From NCBI GenBank assembly GCA_037447605.1, contig CM074806.1:3763755-3827754 (forward strand): a DNA stretch of 64,000 bases. Reading direction: 5' to 3'. This document shows, in pieces, positions 14,301-24,100 of this stretch; the first letter of the stretch is position 1; every line of letters begins with the position of its first letter. Under the pieces are notes generated by a model that was given only the letters and a program-made list of their open reading frames with translations, had not been told where the DNA came from and ran no database searches. Made by a program: the position numbers and the translations under genes. The DNA comes from Zygnema circumcarinatum. Taxonomy: Eukaryota > Streptophyta > Zygnematophyceae > Zygnematales > Zygnemataceae.

Positions 14301-15112
14301 AATGCAGAAAACTGTTCAACATGATTCTGCGCCCTCACACGTGTTTGCATGCTTGGCTCGCATAGAGTGCCTCTCCAACATATCGATTGTCGATGGCGTA
14401 ACGCCGAGCTCGACGGGATTGAGAGGAGAAAGCCGCATTTCAAAAATTGAAAGTAGTGGAGATAGAGCGGCTGTTTTAACTGAATTCGATTCATCTCGCC
14501 TGAAAATGTCCAGACAGTGTTCCTGCATAGACCGTGATAACAACAAGCGAATCCCTCTGTCACACGCGTGTCCCGTTTTTGCATATTTCTGAAAAAGTCC
14601 GCAGATGACTCGTAGAAAGTATGTGAGCTGTGCCTCAAATATCATTTTTTCGGAAAGTGCAAGCCTTGGAATGTTTACGTACTTCGTCCATGGAACATGG
14701 AAAGTGGGACATAGAACATGGAACATGAAGCATGCTATCCTCGACCATGAGAATTAGGATGGTATGCTGAAATGCAGCTCACCTTAATGGCCGCCAAGTG
14801 CGATCTCACTCCTTTCCCCACCTTCTCCACCCAAGCCCTCACAAACTGCAGCGCCTGCTCTCGCACCTTTGCACCAATGCGCCCCTTCACCTCCAGGGCC
14901 GCCTCAATGGCAGAAAAAATCCCCTCTTCCTCATCAAATATGAGAGAAGTGGCGAACGAAATCTCCTCATCGCTCAAGAGCTGCAGACACGTCTCTCTCA
15001 CATCTGCAAGGGCAGCGAGGAGCCCCTCACCTCCTGCCGCGGGAGGCGCCTCCTTCGCCCGCTGCTGCAGGAGAGCCATGGCGCTCAGCAGCCGTTCCTC
15101 CATAGCCGCCAT
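143..15112 (-). CDS. PRKDC: DNA-dependent protein kinase catalytic subunit (DNA-PKcs), N-terminal ~3,370 residues; C-terminus off the left edge
   Basis: PI3K-like kinase of non-homologous end joining; in animals it is recruited to DNA ends by Ku70/80 in the nucleus. Thirty-three exons join in frame: 15112-14783, 14522-14339, 14173-13964, 13878-13792, 13582-13489, 13310-13247, 13130-13071, 12963-12791, 12549-12429, 12328-12136, 12053-11742, 11611-11514, 11367-11339, 11180-10976, 10877-about 10648, 10503-10267, 10129-9940, 9831-9677, 9338-9270, 9182-9040, 8888-8825, 8700-8484, 8355-8143, 7996-7743, 7618-5344, 5131-4563, 4426-3179, 3068-2531, 2376-2079, 1968-1637, 1429-1242, 1053-790, 599-143. 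The protein is colinear with human DNA-PKcs throughout. Diagnostic matches are FEAPLAECEF, GELPDIQIKH and STPINVRLFLAK. Start chosen at 15112 because MAAMEERLL aligns with the animal N-terminus. The exon 15/16 junction is unresolved (see findings). The last intron begins at 142; the kinase and FATC domains must lie left of the window. Identity is nearly certain. Confidence 0.96.
2531..3068 (-). other. PRKDC: DNA-PKcs exon 28: linker with SQ/TQ cluster (ABCDE-like)
   Basis: After the conserved FEAPLAECEFHELPL the exon becomes low-complexity, rich in serine and threonine, with SQ or TQ at VSSQTS, APTQAM, SLSQTE and ALSQSG. The position, immediately after the HPLSECEF-like motif, is that of the animal ABCDE cluster. 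It then returns to a basic helix (QRRRAARLQQQ...RYRTG) that leads into the FAT-proximal exon. Confidence 0.9.
3179..5131 (-). other. PRKDC: DNA-PKcs exons 26-27: NUC194 domain and PQR-like cluster
   Basis: Exon 26 (5131-4563) carries two SQ sites (FSSQYLIG and TLSQEPA), a basic patch, then an acidic run of about 14 D/E residues, in the same order as the animal PQR autophosphorylation region. It ends in INVRLFLAK, a landmark of the NUC194 domain. Exon 27 (4426-3179) is 1,248 nt and contains YDPVYDVGFTEKELYVE, KEVYEAAAEVIGMLLRK and CRQLYYDAMTTIYGR, all colinear with the animal protein. Both exons splice in phase 0 at their shared junction. Confidence 0.93.
5344..7618 (-). other. PRKDC: DNA-PKcs exon 25, one 2.27-kb exon (M-HEAT region)
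   Basis: This exon is about ten times longer than its upstream neighbours and codes for about 758 residues without interruption, suggesting ancestral intron loss across this stretch. It starts after a tgtgcag acceptor and ends at a phase-1 GT donor inside the sequence matching animal [20 protein letters not shown] (here GFLFREDAKM...LWEHLID). An insert rich in E, K and R (around 6700-6800) has no animal counterpart. The 3' end of the exon enters the NUC194 domain. Confidence 0.9.
7743..15112 (-). other. PRKDC: DNA-PKcs exons 1-24: N-terminal and first circular-cradle HEAT repeats
   Basis: Twenty-four mostly short exons (29 to 330 nt) encode alpha-helical HEAT-type sequence. Island matches to the animal protein include VRDAALLALDAV (exon 6), GFYKLLSIAIK (exon 14), PVAEVAVAALENW (exon 16), FRDEKPDLWL (exon 17) and EFLKWSIRHTPP (exon 21). 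In the known structure this arm forms the N-terminal unit that contacts Ku and DNA. Most introns are short (about 60-400 nt) and their phases all chain without frame loss except at exon 15/16. Confidence 0.9.
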
Positions 15113-15240
15113 GGCTAGCCAGGTGGCTCTCTCTTACAGCGACACGTGTCTGCCACGCACATTCGTAGTGCCACGTGGCAAGCCCTCTCTGCGACACGTG
15201 GAATCCTAGTCGTGAAGAATGCGCCACGTGGCAGCATTCG
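15113..15240. promoter_or_regulatory. DNA-PKcs proximal promoter with four G-boxes (CACGTG)
   Basis: CACGTG occurs at 15143-15148, 15172-15177, 15195-15200 and 15225-15230, that is 31 to 118 nt upstream of the DNA-PKcs start codon, at spacings of 29, 23 and 30 nt. Two are the extended palindrome GCCACGTGGC or CCACGTGG. In plants this core binds bZIP (ABF/HY5-type) and bHLH (PIF/MYC-type) factors. I see no TATA box. Confidence 0.6.
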
Positions 15241-15472
15241 CCTTTCCCCCCCCCGTCAGCTCGTCCCCTCGCTGGGAGGGAAGGTCGGCCCGCGTGGCGG
15301 GCACGCCTCTGGCCCTGTCCGAAGGTCCCAATTTGTGCACCAGCATAGCATGTTGCAGCGTGCTTGCATGGGAAACAGGTGTTCTTTTTGAGCGATTCTT
15401 GAATTGTTCAGTCTGGATGAATGCATTTGAGCATAAAAATGCTCATTTGAACCTTTTTCGCAGGGCAATGAA

Positions 15473-16353
15473 GTTGCATTGATCTCACGATGGCGATGAT
15501 GCGCCATCGAATGTGCATGCACAAAATCATGATGGGGAACCACGAGGAACTGGTTGCAAGGGACCTAAGAAGAGTGTTTCAATAGGAGCACATGTGCGGA
15601 TGTGCGCGACCTTTTTTCTGCATGTGATCATCAGGCGACGCATTCGGAAGGCCGTCGCCCCGGATGGCACCGCCGGCGCATTCCGGCCGCATGCGAACAG
15701 GCACATGGACAGGTGATGGATGAATAGGCACTGAACTCCTTCGCGACGGCGAGGCCATCAGGGGGCGGTATGCTGGACGGCAGAGACCGAGGGTCGCCTC
15801 TCGCTACCGAAGCGACTGGGTTAAAGGCCGGAATCCGGCCGGATTGAAGGCAAGTGAAAGAAATCAAATGCTAAATGCACGATGCAGGACGTCAGGATGC
15901 AGTAAATACGCCCTGCATTCTGCGTTTCACATTTTGCGTTCAATTCTGCATTTTCCGTCTGAATGCAAAAAACAGAGTGTATGATGGGGAACGCATAACA
16001 GACTTGAACAGGAGATGTTGATTTTGCATACAGAATGAGAACTACAGGAAATAAAAGATTTAGAGAAAGCAGTGGCTTCATCCACAGGCAGCCGGTCGCA
16101 TCCCGGTCGAGCGGCAGGCGTGGGACCTCCCCTTCCCGGACTGGCTCGTCCCACTACGAGGCGGCGTAAGCACGCGCTTTCGCTTCTTCATTCAGCTGGT
16201 CGGTCACAGCGAGCGTGTCTGACGCAGAGCTTCGATCATAGCTGTTTTCTTTCATCTTTAGGTCCTCTGTGACCCCTTCCTCGTGGTTCTCCATGGTGTT
16301 TTTGTCCATGTACTTTCTATATACATAATTGGCATTGATTTCACGACGGCGAT
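15473..16353. mobile_element. Inverted-repeat element, ~880 bp, ends from a dispersed repeat family
   Basis: The left end (15473-15570) and the right end (16256-16353, reversed) share an inward-reading ~95-bp sequence. Its pieces are CATTGATCTCACGATGGCGAT, then (A/G)CATG-ACAAAA, then GAACCACGAGGAA, then GGACCTAA(G/A). The same sequence occurs at 35416-35507 and 41592-41683. The interior holds GC-rich DNA without a convincing coding frame. I read it as a non-autonomous DNA element or paired solo ends; no transposase is visible. Confidence 0.5.
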
Positions 16354-16496
16354 CAGTGGCGGACCTACATATGCAAGTTGGGGGCTTAGGTCTCCCGCAG
16401 ATTTTGAGAATTTAGCTTTGTTTTCTTTTATCTTATGTATTTTATGCTAAAAGAGGGCTTAGCCTCCCCTCAGCAATTGTCCTGGATCTGCCACTG
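16354..16496. mobile_element. Small MITE, hAT-like ends (143 bp)
   Basis: It begins CAGTGGCGGACCTA and ends with the reverse complement of CAGTGGCAGATCCA. It is largely self-complementary inside (GGGGGCTTAGG pairs with the later GCTTAGCCTCCCC). CAGTGGCGGA-type ends are typical of plant hAT-related MITEs. It abuts the right end of the preceding inverted-repeat element. No clear 8-bp target duplication is seen, so the family call is tentative. Confidence 0.5.
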
Positions 16497-16500
16497 GCAG

Positions 16501-16904
16501 TCACATCCTTAAGACGAATGAAAAAACGACGAGTTGAAATTTACTTTCTAGGCTGAACACCGCTTCAGGCCCTTCCTCGAAGCAGCCGCGAAGGTCGGCG
16601 ATGTGCTCGCGGCACATCGCGCGGAGGGAGGGCGAGGCGGAGGACCGCCGGACGGCCGCCCCAAACCACGGCGCTCCGGAGCGAGGCGAGGGCGACGCTG
16701 AAGGGCGGCGGATGACCACGCGCGGTCGAGAAAAGGCGCCGAGCAGGCGTCGGCCGCCCGTCCATGAGGGAGGGAGGGAGAGCGGGCAAAGGGGAGGGCG
16801 GTCAGACCCCTCGCTCGCTCGCCGTGAGCGGTCGGGCGGGGGTGGGGGGGGGGGGTGTGGGGGGGAGGGGGCATAATGTCAATGTTGTGCCTCGCGTTGC
16901 ATCA
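16501..16904. other. GC-rich unassigned stretch between two mobile elements
   Basis: This stretch is GC-rich with several overlapping open frames on both strands, all of arginine/alanine/proline-biased composition and without family resemblance. It ends in a G-rich run at about 16840-16870. I see no supported gene here. Confidence 0.4.
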
Positions 16905-17518
16905 ATGCCTTAAACATTACACATGTAAACATAAAAATACATGGGTAGTATGATAAAGGATGACTATATACCGCCCCCCTTTTTGGGTTATCCCGCCCCT
17001 GTTTTTTTTTCTAAATCCCACTCTCCCATTTTGGCTATTCCGCCCCTCCCATTTTGGGATATCCCGCCCCCTACGTTGGACATTCCCCCCTTCTTTTCTC
17101 CTTCTCACACATCAGCGCAACGTCCGTAAAGACATTCGCAAAGAGAGAGCAGAGCAGAGAAGAGAGGGAGAGAGAAAAAGAGATCTCTCTTTCTCTCTTG
17201 AAGAGCAAAGGAGGGAGAGAATCAGTAGAGGAGAGAGCGCAGAGGCGAGAGAGAGCGCGCAGAGGAGAGAGTACAAGAGAGAGAGAGAGAGCAGAGAGAG
17301 ACTAGAGGAGAGAGCAAAGGAGCGAGAGAGGAAGAGCAGAATCTCCTCCCGAAATATCCAAAATGGGGGGGGGATAGCCAAAATGGGAAGGGGGGCAGAA
17401 TAGCCAAATTGGGAGACTGGGATTTCAAAATAACAAGGGCGGGATAACCAAAAAAGGGGGCGGTATATAGTTCTCCATGATAAACCATTACGGTGATAAT
17501 GTTTAATGTTGAAGGCAT
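16905..17518. mobile_element. Foldback / long-TIR element (~0.6 kb)
   Basis: The left arm from 16964 (CTATATACCGCCCCCC...GGTTATCCCGCCC) is the near-complement of the right arm ending at 17470 (GGGCGGGATAACC...GGGGGCGGTATATAG). Pairing continues for about 110 nt per arm with repeated CCCATTTTGG(A/C)TAT(T/C)CCGCCCC units. Weaker complementarity (ATGCCTTAAACATTA against TAATGTTTAATGTTGAAGGCAT) extends the ends to about 16905 and 17518. The loop is GA-rich simple sequence. No coding capacity. Confidence 0.75.
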
Positions 17519-18160
17519 GGGCTGGTACTGTACCGTTCAAGCGTACGGCACATGATCCGGATCTACGTAGATCTAGATCCACTCGAGTGCGGATCAGTTC
17601 AAGACACGTGTCAACGCGCCATTAGTCACTTAGTGGATGAGTTTACACTGGCAATGACGGTCTCACGACGGCCACCAGTTTCAAAAAAGGCCACAAATAC
17701 CAAACAGCGTCGCCAATCCCAGTTGCCCACGTACGCAATTTATCCTACGTGGCGTCCAATTATTGGGTGATTTGAGTATATCTAAAAGAAAAGCAACCAG
17801 GTCTTAAACTCGGCTCGCGCGACGAGGCCAAGTTTGCAACCTGCAAACTTGGGGGGTTTCGCAGTGTTTTTGGGTACAAATGACATTAGGGCTTGCCCTG
17901 GCCCTCCCTCCCTTGTCCTCCAGTCCCTAGAGTCCGTCCACAAGGGAAGCTGCGTTTGCCGGACGGAGGGAGCAGCCAGGGGGAGGAGGCAGCTGGAAGG
18001 GCGGCGACGCCATGGCCGCGACGGGTGCTTCAAACACGCCATAGTCTGCTTGAAGCCTTTCTGCGACCGTAGGAAGCAGTAGCCGTCGAGTCACTGCAGT
18101 TCACGCCTTGTATTTCGCTTCTTTAAGCCTCGTGCTCTCCATTCCTTGCAGCAGGCAGCA
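17519..18160. promoter_or_regulatory. SCY2 upstream region with G-box and palindrome
   Basis: Contains GACACGTGTC at about 17604 and TACGTGGCG at about 17747, then a perfect palindrome of 11-bp arms (CCAAGTTTGCA, 3-nt centre, TGCAAACTTGG) at 17828-17852, about 310 nt before the SCY2 start codon. Short open frames here are not conserved with anything I know and probably lie in the 5' leader. Confidence 0.45.
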
Positions 18161-21100
18161 ATGGACACGCTTGCCCTGCCTGCCGCCCGTTTTTTGCTCC
18201 CCCACGTTTCTTCTCAGCGCTTTGAGAAAATAGGCCCCATTTTAAAATCACAGAGGCCTCAGCCGCTCCTCTCTAGTGTTTGTTATCTGCGTATGGAGTC
18301 ATCGCTTAGACAGGCTTCTATAAATTCTGGCGTTCGAAGTGTTATAGATAGCACCGCTGCGATGAAGTTAGTCGCCGCGTCTAGAATTCCTTTCTTCTCC
18401 AAGTTGAGCTGTTTCTTCTGTACTCCGCAAGGACTAGGGGTCGGCCTTAGAGCTCGCTCTCGGTCTGATGCGGTTTTTGGCTCACTGAGAAAAACTAAAG
18501 GTCAGAGAGCTCTTCGTTTCCTTGTTGAAGCAAAATTTAGAGTTTTGATGTGTGCTTTGCTTTGTGATCGTCCTATTAACCGTGCAGAAATGCCTTGCTC
18601 TGCAGTTTACCGAAATAGCTATTGTTCTGCAATTAAATCATCCCTAGCGCAATTATGTGATTAACATGGTGATAAGGACCAAGTGATAAGGAGAGCAAAG
18701 TGAATTTTCCTATATTGTTTGTACAAAGGAGTTTTACTTAACCCATTCCTATGCGTCTCGTCCGGGTAACCCAAAAAACGTCGTTCGAGCAGAGTTACAT
18801 AGGGTAAGCCATGCAATATGAAATGCATGCATGCCACTGTCTTAGCCGATGGCCATGAACCTCAGACATTTTGAAGCTCTATATGTCTTTCACTTAATTC
18901 ACCCATCCTGGAAGCTCCATTCTGCTTTTCGACGCTACTGATCGCTCTTCAAATGTATCCTGACCATTCGATTTTCTCTTTGGACTTAATTACAGGAGAG
19001 GTTTATGTGCAACATGGTGCCAAGCGGAGTTTTATATGCCGAGCCTACAAAAATCCATCAAGCGATTCTCAGTCACCTTTGCAGCAGGAGCGGGCACCAA
19101 CAACCCCACTTGATCAGCTCTATCCCTCAAATGGAGCAACTGATGCATCAAGTCTTGAAGAGAGTCGACCGCTCTCTGACAAGTCTGAAGACGATTTTGC
19201 TGACACCATCGGGGAAAATGGAAAGCCCCTGCATTTCGAGAACGCTGTTGTGGAGCCGCCCCCTCGACTTCGCTCCAAACGATATCGGAATAATGTGCTT
19301 TGGCTCCTTGGTCTCCGACTGCAACTAAAGAGAGAGATTGAAAAGGTTCTGAAGAGTGAACTTTCGAGGCGCGTCGTTGTCACCATGTTCTTCTTGGCCC
19401 TTAGTCGAGTGGGACAATGCGTTCTTCTTCCTGGTTTTGATCGACAGTTGTTGACCGCATCGAGGGGTCCGCGTGGAGGGGATGCTGGTGAGTTAGCTTC
19501 ATTTGCGATGGTTGCCATAACTTGAGCCATTTGCGATCGTATGAATTCACAGGAGTGCGTTAGACCTGAGCTACACTCTCTATTGCATCTTGATGAAGTA
19601 GTTCTTGCTATTTTCTAACGACGTGTTGTGAGGTTCACGTACTAGGACATCGTCTGTGATCCTGTACAATGCATCCGCAAGGTATCTTTCAGTAGTTTGG
19701 CGCAGGTTCCTCCAGCGTTTCATACTTTTGAGGTGCTTCATGAGCTACGCTTTAGTAACAAAGTCAATTGAAACAAAATGGATAGAAGGACATGCAGGAT
19801 CAGTCTTCGTGTTCACTGTACCTTGAACCTTTCATATTGCAGTGACCTTAACCATAGCCTGGTCTTAGTATGCCCGTTTGACCACATATGCAGGACGTAC
19901 ATAGATTGTTAACTTTGGTCAGACAAGCCAAATTCTTTCCTATCATTTCCATAGTTGGAAGGAATGGCCTGTTCATTCCTTTTTGTGTTTGTTCAATCAT
20001 GTTTTGTACAAGGACACACAAGATCATAGCTGTCCTCAGGTGATCCTTCCTGATACATGTTTGGGGGCTCGATATGCAGCCGGTCTTGAGGAATTGCTGC
20101 AGTCAGGAATACCGGTGAACCTTTTCCATATTGGATTGTTTCCATTCATCTTCGCCTCCGTCTTCGTAGAGGTTTGTCCCAATTTTATTGCCTCAAGGCG
20201 GGCAACTGTATTTGGTATGGAAAGTATCTATACAAGTTTGGCTGACGCATACGTTAGTTAAACAGTTGGGTTTCGCTAATCTCTGCCGGTGACTTCATTT
20301 TCTGGTATTCTTGTGTTTCAATGCATTCGAAAGGCATCTGTAACAATTGTGATCTTGGGGAAGCATTGGATCGCATGGAGTAATGTGGACGGTTGGTGGC
20401 GCAGGCACTAGTGGAGCTGAAGGCTGTGGAGTCATGGAGCAAGCTCAAGGAAGAAGGGAGGCAGGGCATGGAGAAACTTAAAGAATATATGTGAGGTCAC
20501 TGAAACTCTGTTCGCTAAGCTTGAGGCCAAAGCAGAGAGCTGTGCAGCGGCTTTCTGGAGTGGGCTTTAACAATGAGTTACTCGAGGAGTTCAATACAAA
20601 GCATTCAAACTCCTGTGTTCGCTTTTTTTTTTCAAGTTACTGTTGTCGTTTCTATCTTATGTTTTACAAGGAATGACTCAATTGAACTGAACTTCAGTGA
20701 GTTGGCCATTTCTACAGTATGGAAGCTTGACTTTGAACATACCAACACGGCCAGCCTCAGATTGCCAAATTAATGGGTTAAACACAGTTTGTACGTATGC
20801 TTTCTTCATGCAATCATCGCTTGCCGGGGACGGGTTCGAGGGGAATGCAGATGGAGAATCTCCGGCGTTGCAGCCGTTGTGTTTGGAGCTGGGCAGGCAG
20901 TGCTGCTCCGAGATTTCTCAGTATTCAGCTCTTCCAGCCCGTAAGTCCTCGACACTTGTCAATTGAAAACCGGCAAATGCAATAATAAACGATACATTAG
21001 ATAGAAATTACATTCTTTTGTATTCGGGATGGTGAAGAACAGAAACGGTTATGTTTGGGGAATACAAACGGAAAGGTGAGAAAACGGAGAGAGTAAAAGA

Positions 21101-24100
21101 GGTGTATTCTACTTAAGGGATATTATGTTTGGAGGGGTGCATAACCTTTCTGCAACTTTTCGGTAGCAGACAGTGACAAAATTGAGATATTTGAGACAGT
21201 GGCATAGAAAGAGAATTAAGAGAATGAGCTTCAATGTCTGACAACGTCTCTTTGGGAGTTCCTTCAATTGAAGAAGGAGCCAACTGGAAGGAGACGGACA
21301 CAGCCACAAGGGTGTATATGTAGAATTCCGTATAGCGTAATGCTTGATTGAGTCGCTATACAGTCCTTGCAAGCATCGGGGGCTGAATAAGACATGGAGA
21401 GCTGCATTGCATGCAATGTGTGCTGCATCTTTTTTAGAAGTGTATCAAACTGGTCACGGAGTTCACACACGTGAGAAATCAAGAGCCCGTACGCTGTGAT
21501 TTTTGGTTGCATGATGTCTGACGTGGAGAGTGTGCTGGGGCCTCTTCATCAGGGTGAAGTACTACTTCTGGACAACAGCTTGGCTAGCGTTAGGAGCCAT
21601 TATTTACCATTGGATTGGGGATCGCATCACGGAAGATGGATTTGGTGAGTTAAGATACCGCAATAACGTGGAAATCGTTTGTCACAAGTGGATGGGTATT
21701 TATTTTTAAGATGGTTCTGGCTGCATAGTCAGTGTGCTTTCAAAAGTCACGTGTCATGCGAAAAGCCTCCCCTCACTGCACATTCGTTCCAAAGCTTTCC
21801 CCAGAGGCTTTCTCAGGTGACTCTTTCTCTGTCCTCCTTTCCGTCCTTGGGCCTACTGATTCCTCCTGCTGGCAATTCTCCCTGGAGTTGTTTCCAGTCC
21901 TACTGATTCACAGCTGAACTTGATGGCCACCTTTTATCGTCTACATCTTTGGAAGGGTGTTTTTTTCACACTCTATTTCTTGCATCTCTTTTTTCCTGTG
22001 CTTAGACAACCTCCATTTAGGCTTCTCAGTTCGACGCTGTCACATGTTGAGATCTTCTGGAATGCCCATCACGAACAAGCTCGTCTACTTTACTACAGAT
22101 CGAGATGTTGCAGTTTTGAACTGACTGAACCTGGTGTTCGGTTACTCTTGTTGCAGGACATGGAACGACAGTTCTGATATCATGCTCCATCATCACCGCG
22201 TCAACCGACTCCTTAGCGGCCATGTTTCGTAGTCTAGCAAGTGAGTACTCCCTTACGCATTGCCGCTAATCCCTACCTCTGCATCACTTGCTATTCCATT
22301 TCTCCGTTCCCACAATTGTCGGACCTATTTCTGACTCATTCCTAGCCCTGCCCTGAACCCTGAACCCTGCAGACCTTCCTCCCTCCTCTGCCTGCTTCCT
22401 CGTCGCGGTTTGGGCTCTCTGCTTCCTCGGAATGACCGCGGGGGCCGCCGTCCTGCTCGGCGCAAAAAGGGACGTTGAGCTCGAATACTTCGACGCGGAC
22501 TTTGTGGAGGGGGGAGGGTGAGATCAAAGATCACTCACTGCTCGTTCTGCCTGTACAGGATTTTTGGGGTCGGCTTTCCACGGGCTAGTTGTTTCAAGCT
22601 TGAGGAGTATTTGCCCTGTGCATTCCACTGAGCGTTACTGGCCACAGGTTTTTGGTTGCTTTCTGAGAGGAGTGAAAGCAGCGGCAGCGCTGCTTCTTTT
22701 GGGCAGACTGTGATTTCACAAGCAGTGGAGTGATGGATTAATTCTCAAAGACATCGGTTCGCAAGTTGCAGCTACCGCAGTACTATTTATGAATTACTCT
22801 TTTCTATTAGTTATGACCAATACAATGAAGTGGCAGCTATGTCCATCCGCCGCGTGAGCCATCCGCGGAATGGGGAAGAGTGCCCTCTGTAGGATAGAGG
22901 CGTGTTTATCTAATGTAAGATGCCTATGCAACTGGACTTCTCTCGAAGGGAGGAGTATTGATGCAGCTCCTTACTGAAAAAGTGAATTCTTCTTGGTTTC
23001 ATGGCGGGGGCAGGGGGGAGGAGGGGCTTGAAGGGCGGCCCTATGTACCGTTTCCATTGACTCCGGATGGAGTAGCACCTGTCTTCTACACCTACTATGT
23101 GTTGGCCCTGCCCACCATTCTGCAGAGGTGAGCTCAAAGAAAGGAGATAGAACAGGTGCCATTCGCCCCTTCCTTGCACCGAAAGAAGACTGAAGCCACT
23201 CTATCTGAGCTTGTGTGCAGTTCTTATTTTTTCTCCTTAAAACCCACCACTACACATGGGTTCGATGCCTGCCATAGCAGCTTTTTGCTTTTGTTACTTG
23301 CATTGCTCCTAGTGTCGTATAGTAATAGGCCACAAGCAGGGACATTTTGTCCGTTTGTGTGCTCCCCGTTGCGGAATGTCATACTGACAATGACACGGTC
23401 GAGTGCATTGGGCCAATTCATCCTTGTGTTGGACAGTGTCGGCTTTGGCTTTCCAATTGAATTTGGACCCAACGTTCGCGGACCCGGACAGTTGTTGTAT
23501 CACGCGCTCTTCATGCTCAGCGTTATTCTCTTCAGCGGCGTTGACACTGTGAGGGCAACACTTTTCCCCCTCAGGTAGCAAGTAGATGTAATTTTTTTAT
23601 TTGTGATAGTCATTCTGAACCGAAGGTTGTGTTTTATGTGGTTGTATTGAGACCCTCATTTAACTCGATTAGATTTGCGTGTCTGTTACAGTTGCCTATT
23701 GCCCCTTTGTTGTTTCTTGTTCCATTCTCATGAAAGCTGCGGAGAGATAAGCAAACTTTAAGTTACTTGGGGGAATGGTTCAATGCAGGCCAATGTGCCC
23801 GGGAAACTGTCGCAGTACATGGTCAAAATTGGTGCGCGTGTGCGAAAAAGTACGAGTCCAATGAGGAATGACAGCACTACTATACAGAGGATATGGCGCC
23901 GATGGTGTGAGTTGCTCTGCCTTCATTATTAAACTCACAATAGTCTGATGGGGCATCAAATGAAGGCAACAAAGCCTGCATTTCTTGGTTGTTTTGGGTT
24001 TTGTGAAAGAGTCAGCCCTAAGCTCAAGGTCTCATATCCTATTTTGTACATTGATGTACTTTAGAGTTGATCTGCTTCTCGAGAAGCGCATATCATCTTA

